DNA of 64,000 nucleotides from an uncultured Mycobacterium sp. (GTDB lineage Bacteria > Actinomycetota > Actinomycetes > Mycobacteriales > Mycobacteriaceae), in assembly GCA_900078375.1 (NCBI GenBank), contig FLQS01000007.1, positions 79,228 through 143,227 of the forward strand. The letters are read 5' to 3'. The notes beneath the pieces are model-generated. The model saw only the letters and a list, made by a program, of their open reading frames with translations. It did no database searches and was not told the origin of the DNA. Within the stretch, counting starts at the first letter, position 1; each line of letters starts with the position of its first letter. Below, piece after piece: positions 1 to 8,965 of the stretch. Position numbers and translations under genes: made by a program.

Positions 1-25
1 CGTGATCGCCGCCGATACTGGCGCC

Positions 26-217
26 ATGCACATCACTGTCGACTACGACCTGTGTGAAGGCCACGGGCAGTGCCTCATGGCCGCACCCGAGCTGTTCGAC
101 CTGCCCGACGGTGCCGCGCAGGTCGTCGTGCTGAACCCCAACCCACCGGAGTCCGAACGCGATCGCGCGGCACGGGCCGCCGCCATGTGCCCGGCGCTGG
201 CGATCACGGTCAGCTGA
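26..217 (+). CDS. 3Fe-4S ferredoxin, P450 electron donor type
   Basis: A 63-residue small acidic ferredoxin. The CxxHxxC stretch near residues 10-15 (CEGHGQC) and a distal CP pair near the C-terminus are the cysteine pattern of the mycobacterial ferredoxins that reduce cytochromes P450; the His in the second position of the usual CxxC is typical of 3Fe-4S members. The ATG at 26 is preferred because the family begins a few residues before the DxxxCxGH motif; a GTG at 2 in frame would add eight unrelated residues. Its usual partner gene could lie left of the window edge; a P450 is encoded 2.1 kb to the right. The 3' end overlaps the convergent response regulator by 8 bases. Confidence 0.85.
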   Translation: MHITVDYDLCEGHGQCLMAAPELFDLPDGAAQVVVLNPNPPESERDRAARAAAMCPALAITVS

Positions 218-896
218 GCCGATCGGCGTCGGCGAGGTCGTCGAGCAAGCGGTAGCGACCGGCCATGGCTGCCGCGGCAATCCGGTTCGTCACGCCGAGC
301 TTGTGCAACAGTGCGGCGACCATCCGCTTGGCGGTGCGCTCCGACACCAGCATCCGCGCGGCGATATCGGTGGTCTCCATCCCGGTGGCCAGCAGGATCC
401 ACAACCGCAGGTCCTGGTCGGACAGGCCGGCCAGCAGGGTCGACGGCGGCCTGCGGGTGCTGGTCAACAGCGCTTCGAGCAGCGTGCGGTCCACCACGCA
501 CAGACCCTCGGCGATGGTCCACAGCGGGCCCGCCAGTGCCTCCGGCCGTGCCGTCTTCGGCAGGAATCCGTCGGCACCGGCGCGTAGGGCCTCCTCGGCC
601 AGGCCGAGATCGTCGGTGCCCGACAGCGCCAAGATGCGGGTCGTCGGGTGGCGGGCCTTGACGTGGCGGATCGCAGCCACCCCGCCCAGGGGCGGCATAG
701 TCAGATCGATGATCGCGACGTCCGCTTTGCAGCTGGCGACCAGGTCGGCCGCCTCTTCGACATACGTGGTCTGGCCACCGATGGTGAACAGCTCGCCCCA
801 CTCGCGGGTCAGCAGCAGGGCCAGGCCCTGGGCGAACAGCTCGTGGTCGTCGACGATGACCACGACTATTTTCGATCCCCCGACCCTGCCGTCCAT
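210..896 (-). CDS. NarL/LuxR-family two-component response regulator
   Basis: A 228-residue cytoplasmic response regulator. The receiver domain (residues about 10-130) shows the acidic pair D16/D17, the likely phospho-acceptor D64 in the IIDLTMPP stretch, and a Lys in the LPKTARP motif. A LuxR-type helix-turn-helix fills residues about 160-215 (SDQDLRLWILLATG..TTDIAARMLVSERTAKRMV). The ATG at 896 is chosen because the receiver begins a few residues later and a -10-like TAGCAT lies 7 bases upstream; longer in-frame starts run through the divergent kinase gene. It is transcribed away from the kinase gene starting at 921, so the two are an expected pair. The target genes are unknown. Confidence 0.9.
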   Translation of the reverse strand: MDGRVGGSKIVVVIVDDHELFAQGLALLLTREWGELFTIGGQTTYVEEAADLVASCKADVAIIDLTMPPLGGVAAIRHVKARHPTTRILALSGTDDLGLAEEALRAGADGFLPKTARPEALAGPLWTIAEGLCVVDRTLLEALLTSTRRPPSTLLAGLSDQDLRLWILLATGMETTDIAARMLVSERTAKRMVAALLHKLGVTNRIAAAAMAGRYRLLDDLADADRLS

Positions 897-903
897 TGCC
901 GCG

Positions 904-913
904 ATGCTAGCGC
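904..913. promoter_or_regulatory. Putative divergent promoter of the two-component pair
   Basis: The 24-base gap between the two start codons holds TAGCAT on the minus strand (909 to 904), 7 bases before the regulator ATG, and TAGCGC on the plus strand (908-913), 7 bases before the kinase ATG. The hexamers share the TA at 908-909. The minus-strand one fits TANNNT; the plus-strand one lacks the final T. Both would give leaderless mRNAs. Confidence 0.4.
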
Positions 914-920
914 CAACCCT

Positions 921-2222
921 ATGGTCAGCCGGGTGAGACCGCTGGATCGCTTGACCGGAACAGACAACGGCTACGCCCTGGCCCGCATCGTGGTCGCGGT
1001 GCGCACCGCGATCGTGGTGTCCATCGGCGTCGTCCTGCTCATCGGTCCCGGCTGGGCCCGCCAGCACGCCACGGCCACGTACGCCGTCCTGGCAGCGGCC
1101 CTGGTGTACGCCGCGATACTGCTGGCCAACGCGCAACTCGAAGTCCGGCGCACCCGTTACTCGTGGCTGATCACGATTCTGGACTCGGGGTTCACGCTGG
1201 CCGTCGTCGGGCTCACCGGCGGCGCCTACAGCCCGGTCGTATCGGTGCCGGTCGCGGTCATCGTGGCGTCGGCCGCCCGGCTGTCATTCGCCGAAGCCCT
1301 GACCGCCGCAGTGCTGTTCAGCGCCGCCTTCGTTCCCGTCGCCCTGGCATCGTCGCCCCGGCTGCCGTTCGCCGTCGCCCCGGTGGTGCAGACCGGTTGG
1401 TGGGCGTTCTTCGTGGTGTGTGTCGCGATCATCACCGCGGGCCTGTCGGCGCTGGCCGAACGCGAGCACCGGTCGCGCGTCCACGCGCTCGTGGAAGCCG
1501 AGGCCGAACACGCCGCCGCCGAGGAGGAACGCGACCTGCGCGCCCGGCTGCTGCGGTCATACCAGTCCCAGCAGGACGGACTGCAGGTCCTGGTCCACGA
1601 GTTTCGCACCCCGATCGCCTCGCTCCAGGCGCTGATGAGTGCGCTCACCTCGGCGTCGCCGATGTCGTCCGACGACCGCGCCACCAGCCTGCGGCTGGCC
1701 GACCGCCACGTCCACCACCTCGCCGACATGATCGAGGCGCTCTCCGACGTCGCCCTGAGCAGGCGGCCCACCTTCTCGTCCGGCCGGATGCGGCGGGTCG
1801 ACATCACCGACGTCGTCACCGCCGCCGCCGACGCGGTCGGCCTGACCCCGCCGCGGCTGCGGCTGACGTCGACCGGTGACGTCAGCGCGGTCGTGATCAA
1901 CGCCCAAGGACTGCGGCGGGTGCTGACCAATCTGCTGGAGAACGCGTCCCGGCACGGCCGCGACGCACCCGTGGACGTCAGCTGCGCCCGCGACGGCGAC
2001 GACCTGGTGATCGCGGTTCTCGACCGCGGGCCGGGCATCCCCACCGAGAACCTGGGCGAACTGACCGCCAAATACGTCAGCGCCGGCGGCCAGCGCGGCA
2101 CCGCCGGCCTGGGCCTGTGGATCGTGCAGCAGATCGTCGAGGCGATGGGCGGTCGCGTTGACTTCGCCGCACGCGGCGGCGGCGGTCTGGCCGCAACGTT
2201 CCGGGCGCCGATCCAGTCCTGA
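921..2222 (+). CDS. Membrane sensor histidine kinase
   Basis: A 433-residue sensor kinase. The first 190 residues hold about six hydrophobic segments with short loops, so sensing is probably within or at the membrane; no periplasmic sensor domain is visible. A charged linker follows (EAEAEHAAAEEERDLRARL, probable coiled coil), then a HisKA-type H-box VHEFRTPIASL with the phospho-acceptor H226. The ATP-binding domain has the N-box NLLENASRHG, the G1 box DRGPGIP and the G2 box GTAGLGLWI. The ATG at 921 is chosen because translation further upstream runs through the divergent regulator gene. A HisKA-type kinase with a NarL-type regulator is a less common pairing, since NarL regulators usually pair with HisKA_3 kinases. 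Confidence 0.9.
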   Translation: MVSRVRPLDRLTGTDNGYALARIVVAVRTAIVVSIGVVLLIGPGWARQHATATYAVLAAALVYAAILLANAQLEVRRTRYSWLITILDSGFTLAVVGLTGGAYSPVVSVPVAVIVASAARLSFAEALTAAVLFSAAFVPVALASSPRLPFAVAPVVQTGWWAFFVVCVAIITAGLSALAEREHRSRVHALVEAEAEHAAAEEERDLRARLLRSYQSQQDGLQVLVHEFRTPIASLQALMSALTSASPMSSDDRATSLRLADRHVHHLADMIEALSDVALSRRPTFSSGRMRRVDITDVVTAAADAVGLTPPRLRLTSTGDVSAVVINAQGLRRVLTNLLENASRHGRDAPVDVSCARDGDDLVIAVLDRGPGIPTENLGELTAKYVSAGGQRGTAGLGLWIVQQIVEAMGGRVDFAARGGGGLAATFRAPIQS

Positions 2223-2244
2223 CGCTGGCCCGCGCAGGCCAGTG
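2223..2244 (+). terminator. Hairpin after the histidine kinase gene
   Basis: Starting directly after the stop codon, CGCTGGCC and GGCCAGTG pair as an 8-base stem (one G-U pair) around a 6-base loop. There is no U tract, which is common for mycobacterial terminators. Confidence 0.5.
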
Positions 2245-2352
2245 ATTGGCACGCGTGCCGGTCCCGAGTACGCCCGACGCTGACGACCATGGGGACGACG
2301 CCGACGTGATGCGAACCACACCAGCGCGCGCGGCAGTGACGAGAGGACACCG

Positions 2353-3627
2353 ATGACCGCCCCCACCACCGCGCCCACCCACGGTGACATCGACCTGAGT
2401 GCCCGGTCGTTCTGGGCCAAGACACCGGAAGAAAAAGACGCCGCCTTCGCGGTGCTGCGCCGGGAGAACCCGGTGCCGTGGAGTCGCCCGGCCGAGTCCG
2501 ATCTGCTGCCACCCGAGCTCAACACCAAGGGATTCTGGTCGCTGACCAAGCTCGAGGACATCCGGATGGCCAGCCGCCACCCGGAGATCTTCTCCTCCGC
2601 CCAAGGCATCACGATGGAAGACTTCGCGCCCGAGGCGGTCGAGATCGCCCAGTCCTTCATCGCGATGGATGCACCCCGGCACACCCAGCTGCGGGGCATC
2701 ACGACCGAGGCGTTCAAGCCCAAGAACGTCCGGCGGCTCGAAGACTGGATCCGCGGCCACGCCCGCGATCTGGTCACCGAGATGGCCCACCTCGGTGAGG
2801 GCGACTTCGTCGAGCTGGTGTCGGTGAAGCTGCCCGGACGCATCTTCGGCAGCTTCTTCGGGCTGCCCGAAGGCGACCTGCGCGACAAGGCCGTCAGCGC
2901 GGCGCAGCGCCTGGTGGGCTGGACCGACCCGAACATCCGTGGCGAACAGAGCGAACTCGAGCTGTTCATGGGGGCCGTCATGGATCTCCACACGGTGGCC
3001 ACGGAGTTGATTCCCGAGCGGCGCGCGAACCCCGGTGACGACCTGCTCACCTGGATGGTGCAGGCCGAATTCGATGGCAAGAAGATGACCGACGACGAGC
3101 TCAAGGCGTTCTTCGTACTGATGGGGGTGGCCGCCAACGACACCACCCGGCATGCCTCCGCACACGCCATCGCCGCACTCTCTAAGTTCCCCGACCAGCG
3201 TGCGTTACTCGTCGAGGACGTACCGGGCCGCATCGACACCGCGGTCGAGGAGATCCTGCGCTGGGGATCGCCGCTGCTGCACATGCGCCGCACCGCCACC
3301 CGGGACATCACCGTTCGGGGCTCGGAGATCAAGGCCGGCGACAAGGTCGTGCTCTGGTATTACTCGGCCAACCGCGACGAGGATGTCTTCGACGACCCGC
3401 ACACCTTCGACATCCTGCGAAACCCGAACCCGCACATCGCATTCGGTGGTGGTGGCCCGCACTTCTGCCTGGGCGCGGCGTTGGCCCGCACCATGCTGCG
3501 CACACTGCTGACCGAGGTGTACACCCGGATCCCGGACATCTCGGCACCCGAGCCCAACTATGCGCTGGCCAACTTCATCAACGGCATCAACAGCCTGCCG
3601 GCGACCTGGACTCCCGAGCAGCGCTGA
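2353..3627 (+). CDS. Cytochrome P450
   Basis: A 424-residue soluble bacterial P450 monooxygenase of normal length. The heme-binding loop FGGGGPHFCLGAALAR carries the thiolate ligand C372. The I-helix oxygen-activation motif is VAANDTTRHA, the K-helix ExxR is EEILRWG, and the PERF-like region follows. An AGAGGA ribosome-binding site precedes the ATG. The NDMA-type alcohol dehydrogenase 31 bases downstream is probably cotranscribed, which suggests hydroxylation of a substrate followed by oxidation of the alcohol. The ferredoxin at 26-217 is a plausible electron donor but is on the other side of the two-component pair. I cannot assign the CYP family or substrate with certainty; mycobacterial relatives act on sterols, terpenes or fatty acids. 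Confidence 0.93.
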   Translation: MTAPTTAPTHGDIDLSARSFWAKTPEEKDAAFAVLRRENPVPWSRPAESDLLPPELNTKGFWSLTKLEDIRMASRHPEIFSSAQGITMEDFAPEAVEIAQSFIAMDAPRHTQLRGITTEAFKPKNVRRLEDWIRGHARDLVTEMAHLGEGDFVELVSVKLPGRIFGSFFGLPEGDLRDKAVSAAQRLVGWTDPNIRGEQSELELFMGAVMDLHTVATELIPERRANPGDDLLTWMVQAEFDGKKMTDDELKAFFVLMGVAANDTTRHASAHAIAALSKFPDQRALLVEDVPGRIDTAVEEILRWGSPLLHMRRTATRDITVRGSEIKAGDKVVLWYYSANRDEDVFDDPHTFDILRNPNPHIAFGGGGPHFCLGAALARTMLRTLLTEVYTRIPDISAPEPNYALANFINGINSLPATWTPEQR

Positions 3628-3658
3628 ACACCGATAACCAAGACCGAGAAGGACATTC

Positions 3659-4765
3659 ATGAAGACGAAAGCCGCAGTGCTGTGGGGATTGCACCAGAAA
3701 TGGGAGGTCGAGGAGGTCGAACTCGACGGGCCCAAACAGGACGAGGTCATGGTCAAGCTGACCGCCAGCGGCCTGTGTCATTCCGATGACCACCTGGTCA
3801 CCGGTGACATGCCGATGCAGCTGCCGGTGGTCGGCGGCCACGAGGGCGCCGGCGTGGTGGTCGAAGTCGGCCCCGGCGTCAAGGACGTCGCCGAGGGCGA
3901 CCCGGTGGTGCTCAGCTTCATTCCGGCCTGCGGGCGTTGCGAGCCGTGCGCACGCGGGATGAGCAACCTGTGTGTTCTCGGGGCAGCGATCATCGCCGGC
4001 CCGCAGTTGGACGGCACCTTCCGGTTCCACGCCAGGGGTCAGGGCCTGGGCCAGATGTGCGTGCTGGGAACGTTTTCCGAGTACACGGTCGTTCCGGTGT
4101 CCTCGGTGGTCAAGGTGGATCCGGCGATCGCGTTGGATACCGCCGCGCTGGTCGGCTGCGGAGTCACCACCGGGTATGGCAGCGCGGTGCGTACCGGCGA
4201 GACCCGCGACGGTGACGTCGTCGTGGTCATGGGTGTCGGCGGGATCGGCATCAACGCGGTCCAAGGAGCGCGCATCGCAGGCGCCCGGATGATCGTGGCG
4301 CTCGACCCGGTCGAGTACAAGCGCGACCGATCTCTGGAGTTCGGTGCCACCCACACCGCCGCAACCGTCGAGGAGGCGCAGGCCCTGATCGCCGACGTCA
4401 CCCGCGGTGCGATGGCCGACGTGTGCGTGATCAGTACCGACGTCGCCGAAGGCAGCTACGTAGCCCAGGGCCTAAGCCTGGTCGGCAAACGCGGCCGGGT
4501 GGTGATGACGGCGATCCCGCACCCGACCGACATGCAGGTCGATATGTCGTTGTTCGACCTGACACTCTACGAAAAACAGGTTCGCGGATCGCTTTTCGGC
4601 TCATCGAACCCCCGGCGCGACATCCCGCGGCTGCTCCAGCTGCACAACACGGGACAACTGAAGCTCGACGAGCTGGTCACCCGCGAGTACACCCTCGAAG
4701 AGATCAACCAGGGCTATGCCGACATGCACGCCGGGCTCAATCTGCGAGGGCTGATCCGGTACTGA
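3659..4765 (+). CDS. NDMA-dependent zinc alcohol dehydrogenase
   Basis: A 368-residue medium-chain zinc alcohol dehydrogenase. Catalytic zinc ligands sit in GLCHSDDH and GGHEGAG, the structural zinc cysteines in CGRCEPCARGMSNLC, and the nucleotide-binding glycines in VMGVGGIGINAVQGA. The overall pattern matches the actinobacterial NDMA-dependent group (TIGR03989), whose nicotinamide is tightly bound and which is linked by phylogenetic profiling to the redox cofactor mycofactocin. It follows the P450 after 31 bases with an AAGGA site before the ATG, so the two probably form an operon oxidising an alcohol. A paralogue lies at 46849-47988. No mycofactocin biosynthesis gene is in the window. Confidence 0.92.
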   Translation: MKTKAAVLWGLHQKWEVEEVELDGPKQDEVMVKLTASGLCHSDDHLVTGDMPMQLPVVGGHEGAGVVVEVGPGVKDVAEGDPVVLSFIPACGRCEPCARGMSNLCVLGAAIIAGPQLDGTFRFHARGQGLGQMCVLGTFSEYTVVPVSSVVKVDPAIALDTAALVGCGVTTGYGSAVRTGETRDGDVVVVMGVGGIGINAVQGARIAGARMIVALDPVEYKRDRSLEFGATHTAATVEEAQALIADVTRGAMADVCVISTDVAEGSYVAQGLSLVGKRGRVVMTAIPHPTDMQVDMSLFDLTLYEKQVRGSLFGSSNPRRDIPRLLQLHNTGQLKLDELVTREYTLEEINQGYADMHAGLNLRGLIRY

Positions 4766-4833
4766 CCGGCACTTCACGTCCAGCCAGCGGATGGCTATTG
4801 TGAGGTGGGTCATATCAAAGGAGATGACCTGAC

Positions 4834-4944
4834 ATGAATGTTTCAGAGCCCAAACACACCGGTGGCTGTTCGTGTCGCTGTAACGCCTGCGACGGCGGCC
4901 ATCACTGTCACAACATCGGCAGCGGCTGCAAGGTCAAGCTTTAA
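4834..4944 (+). CDS. 36-residue Cys/His-rich miniprotein, possible metal binder
   Basis: A complete small reading frame with a strong Shine-Dalgarno AAAGGAGA (4817-4824), 9 bases before its ATG, and a TAA stop. The product has six Cys and four His in 36 residues, arranged as CSCRCNAC followed by HHCH and a last Cys in SGCK. The C-x-C-x-C-x2-C arrangement with flanking His resembles metallothioneins rather than the consecutive-Cys leader peptides that sense cysteine. It does not resemble the M. tuberculosis metallothionein MymT as I remember that sequence. It lies 68 bases after the alcohol dehydrogenase and 42 bases before a DUF4383 membrane protein gene. Function is inferred only from composition; Cu, Zn or redox binding are possibilities. 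Confidence 0.65.
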   Translation: MNVSEPKHTGGCSCRCNACDGGHHCHNIGSGCKVKL

Positions 4945-4986
4945 CCCGGAGACGCCGCCCGAGATTGACCGCTCGAATCGACGGGT

Positions 4987-5457
4987 ATGCCAATCCGCAT
5001 GGCAACCGCCCCTTCCGGCAGGCTCCGCCGGTCCCGAGTCGGCCTGCTGGCCGTACAGGGAGCCGCACTGTGTGTCGCTGCGGCGTTCCTCATCATCGCG
5101 ATCGCCGGCTTCATCCCGGGCCTGACCAGCCGGGCTGAACTGTTCGGTGTCTTCGAAGTGTCGGTGCTGCACAACGTGCTGCATCTAGCCTTCGGAGTGA
5201 TCGGCCTGCTGCTCGCCCGCACGTTCGCCAGGGCCCGCGCCTACCTGATCGGCGGGGGGCTGATCTACCTCGGGTTGTGGGTGTACGGCCTGCTCGCCGG
5301 CGCGGACGGTCCAAGGAACATCCTGCCGCTCAACAATGCCGACAACTGGCTGCACTTCTCGATCGGTGTGGTGATGACCGTGCTGGGCGTCACGCTGGCC
5401 GGCAGCCGGGTTCCCACCGGCGCCGACGGGGAGCCGCTGGTCATCGCCGAGGAATGA
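4987..5457 (+). CDS. DUF4383 membrane protein
   Basis: A 156-residue integral membrane protein with four predicted hydrophobic segments (about residues 20-42, 58-80, 85-105 and 120-142). The HNVLHLAFGVIGLLLAR and NADNWLHFSIGVVM stretches are characteristic of DUF4383, a common actinobacterial membrane family without known function. The ATG at 4987 has no obvious ribosome-binding site; an in-frame ATG 12 bases later is possible. It is preceded by the Cys-rich miniprotein gene and converges on the ppx gene, with only 3 bases between them. Confidence 0.8.
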   Translation: MPIRMATAPSGRLRRSRVGLLAVQGAALCVAAAFLIIAIAGFIPGLTSRAELFGVFEVSVLHNVLHLAFGVIGLLLARTFARARAYLIGGGLIYLGLWVYGLLAGADGPRNILPLNNADNWLHFSIGVVMTVLGVTLAGSRVPTGADGEPLVIAEE

Positions 5458-5460
5458 CGC

Positions 5461-6420
5461 TCAGGCGATGGACAGCGCGATTCCGTCGAGAATGTCGTGC
5501 TCGCTGACCACCAGCTCGTCGATGCCCGCCCGCTGCCCCAGCGCATACGCCAGCTCTTCGACCACGATCGAACCCCCGCCGATGACGTCGACGCGGCCCT
5601 CGTGCATCGGCCCGAGCGCAGCGCGCTGCTTGCGCGTCATCCCGATGAGCTGTTCGCACACGGCCAGCAGGTCTGCGAAGCCGACCCGGGACAGATGGAT
5701 CGCGTCGGGGTCATAGGTGGTCATGTGCTGGGCCAGCGCAGCCAGCGTGGTGAAGGTTCCCGCCACCCCCACCCAGGTCGTGGCCTGTTCCACCGGCACC
5801 ACGCGCAGCGCCTCGCCAAGACGTTCCCGCACCACCTCACGAGCGGCGGCCACCTCGGCGGCTGTCGGCGGGTCCGAGTGCAGGCAGCGCTCGGTGAGCC
5901 GCACGCAGCCGATGTCGGCCGAGAAGCTGGCCTGCACCCCGCCGCCGTCGCCGATCACCACCTCCGTCGAGCCGCCGCCGAGATCGACCACGACGAATGG
6001 CGCTGCGGCGCTGTCGAGTTCACCCACCGCGCCGTTGAACGACAGCTCGGCCTCCTCGTGGCCGCTGATCACCTCGGCGATCGCGCCGGGGACAGCCGGG
6101 TCAAGCACCTCGGCGGTCATCGCGAAGAACACGTCGCGGTTGGACGCATCGCGGGTTGCCGACGTCGCCACCATGCGCACCTTGGGAACGTCGAAGCGCT
6201 TCAACAGCGCGGCATAGTCCGTCAGCGCCGCCCGGGTGCGTGCCAGCGCGTCGGGCGCGAATTGGCCGGTGGCATCGACACCTTGGCCCAGCCGCACGAT
6301 GCGCATCTCCCGGTGGACATCGTGCAGCCGCCCGGAGGCCATGTCGGCGATCAGCAGCCGGATGGAGTTGGTGCCACAGTCGATGGCCGCCACCCGGTTG
6401 GTCTCTACGTTGATGTCCAC
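5461..6420 (-). CDS. Ppx/GppA exopolyphosphatase-family phosphatase
   Basis: A 319-residue member of the Ppx/GppA branch of the ASKHA superfamily, orthologous by position to Rv1026. Phosphate-binding loops are visible in AAIDCGTNSIRLLIAD (residues 12-27) and DLGGGSTEVVIG (about 147-158), with the catalytic Glu expected in the ISGHEEAELSF stretch. It lacks the C-terminal HD domain of long GppA proteins. The expected activity is hydrolysis of polyphosphate or of pppGpp-related nucleotides. It is the last gene of the operon FtsB-like, DUF501, ppx, and its start overlaps the DUF501 gene by 16 bases. Confidence 0.92.
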   Translation of the reverse strand: MDINVETNRVAAIDCGTNSIRLLIADMASGRLHDVHREMRIVRLGQGVDATGQFAPDALARTRAALTDYAALLKRFDVPKVRMVATSATRDASNRDVFFAMTAEVLDPAVPGAIAEVISGHEEAELSFNGAVGELDSAAAPFVVVDLGGGSTEVVIGDGGGVQASFSADIGCVRLTERCLHSDPPTAAEVAAAREVVRERLGEALRVVPVEQATTWVGVAGTFTTLAALAQHMTTYDPDAIHLSRVGFADLLAVCEQLIGMTRKQRAALGPMHEGRVDVIGGGSIVVEELAYALGQRAGIDELVVSEHDILDGIALSIA

Positions 6421-6902
6421 TCCCCCTTGTCCAGGATTCCCGCCATCCCCGGCTCGACGGCCAGCACCGCGAGCGCCTCATCGCCAAACGGGTTGACACC
6501 GCGGCCTTTTGCCAGCGAATGCGCGATCAGCACATGCAGGCACTTGATCCGGTCGGGCATGCCGCCGCCGGTGAAGGTCGTGCCCAGCGACTCGATCGCA
6601 TCCCGCTCGGCCAGGTAGGACTCGTGTGCCCGACGATAGGCCGCGGCCAGGTCCGAATCCTGTTGCAGCCGTTCGCTCATCTGCCGCATCAGCCCGTCGG
6701 ACTCCAGCCTGCTGGCTGCGGCGGTCAGCACCGGATGGGTCAGGTAGTACAAAGTCGGGAACGGGGTGCCGTCGGGCAGCCGGGGTGCGGTCTTGACCAC
6801 CGCCGGTTCGCCATTGGGGCACCGATATGCGATCTCCAGTACGCCGCGCGGTTCCCGCCCCAACTGCCGGGCCACCGCGTCGAGATCGGTGGGATCAACC
6901 AC
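6405..6902 (-). CDS. DUF501 protein
   Basis: A 165-residue protein equivalent to Rv1025, of the DUF501 family with no established function. Conserved features are the CPNG stretch near residue 25, the segment PTLYYLTHP, and DRIKCLHVLIAH..GRGVNPFGDE near the C-terminus. The start is taken as GTG at 6902, because it overlaps the stop of the FtsB-like gene by 8 bases and the family begins with a D-hydrophobic-x2-VARQLGR stretch just after it; the longer frame to 6995 has arginine-rich residues that read the upstream gene out of frame. Position suggests translational coupling with the septum-related gene before it. Confidence 0.88.
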   Translation of the reverse strand: MVDPTDLDAVARQLGREPRGVLEIAYRCPNGEPAVVKTAPRLPDGTPFPTLYYLTHPVLTAAASRLESDGLMRQMSERLQQDSDLAAAYRRAHESYLAERDAIESLGTTFTGGGMPDRIKCLHVLIAHSLAKGRGVNPFGDEALAVLAVEPGMAGILDKGEWTST

Positions 6903-7566
6903 CGGCGGCCGGCGGTGGTGCAACGGGTTCCGGTGGCGGCGGCAAGGGCAACGTCGGCTCGGCCGGATCGCTCGTTGGGACCGGCGGCGGACCATGCGGT
7001 GTGTCGGCGATGGTGTGCCACAACGACGTGTACCACGGGTCGGTGTTGTGCACGGGTGCAGCCTGGGGACCGGTATCGGGCGTGACGGCAGCGCCCTGCG
7101 GCAGTTGCACCTGGTAGGGAATGTCGCCGGGCATCACGAAGCCCAGCCGTTCACGGGCCTGGGCGGCGATGTACACCGGATCGCCGAGCTTGGCCTTCTG
7201 CGACTCCAGGTCGGCGATCTGCTCGCGCAGCGCCGCCTCCGACGCGGCCAGCTGCTTCATCTCGGTGCGCTGGGCGAAATAGGTGCGCACCGGTCCGGCG
7301 ATGGTCAGCGTCAGCACACAGACCAGCGCCGCCAGGATCGCCGCGCGGCGCGCGGTGAAACCCAGTCGCTGTTCACTCTGTTGCTCCACCGAGGCCGCAA
7401 TCGCCCGCCGGATCGGCTCGGTGACGCTCACCGGCTCGGCGGCCGCGCGCGTCTCAGCGGGCCGCGGTTTGGCCACCGGCGACGTGCGCGAGCGGACCCG
7501 ACCCGACGCACCCGGCCGGGAGGCCGGGGAGCGCCGCTTCGGGTCGGGCCGCTTGCTTTCCGCCAC
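6895..7566 (-). CDS. FtsB/DivIC-like septum formation initiator protein
   Basis: A 223-residue bitopic membrane protein equivalent to Rv1024. The first 85 residues are basic and Pro/Ser-rich, a single membrane segment follows (AAILAALVCVLTLTIAGPV), then a short coiled coil (EMKQLAASEAALREQIADLESQKAKLGDPVYI) and the ARERLGFVMPGD motif typical of the septum formation initiator family. The C-terminal 50 residues are Pro-rich. The family works with FtsL and FtsQ in the divisome at midcell. It starts 13 bases after eno stops and overlaps the DUF501 gene by 8 bases. Confidence 0.9.
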   Translation of the reverse strand: MAESKRPDPKRRSPASRPGASGRVRSRTSPVAKPRPAETRAAAEPVSVTEPIRRAIAASVEQQSEQRLGFTARRAAILAALVCVLTLTIAGPVRTYFAQRTEMKQLAASEAALREQIADLESQKAKLGDPVYIAAQARERLGFVMPGDIPYQVQLPQGAAVTPDTGPQAAPVHNTDPWYTSLWHTIADTPHGPPPVPTSDPAEPTLPLPPPPEPVAPPPAAGG

Positions 7567-7579
7567 AGTGACGTGGAGC

Positions 7580-8866
<1,287 letters not shown>

Positions 8867-8902
8867 TTAGCTGTCTCCTTCGCGTCGTGGGGTGCGACGA
8901 AT

Positions 8903-8908
8903 AGCCTA
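8903..8908 (-). promoter_or_regulatory. Candidate -10 element for eno
   Basis: TAGGCT on the minus strand, about 37 bases before the eno start, fits the mycobacterial TANNNT -10 and lies in the 99-base gap between lpqU and eno. No clear -35 is seen. Confidence 0.35.
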
Positions 8909-8965
8909 GATGGTCCCGGGCGCGGAGGCGCTCAATAGATTCAGGGGCCGGAAGCCTCTTACAAG

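Noticed and set aside
648..920. Longer N-terminus for the histidine kinase
   Set aside because: These codons run antisense through the response regulator and give no family similarity; the ATG at 921 starts the membrane region.
4834..4944. Cysteine-sensing leader peptide (polycysteine attenuator)
   Set aside because: The cysteines are not consecutive, His residues are interspersed, and the downstream gene has no link to sulfur metabolism; a metal-binding peptide fits better, though the leader role cannot be fully excluded.
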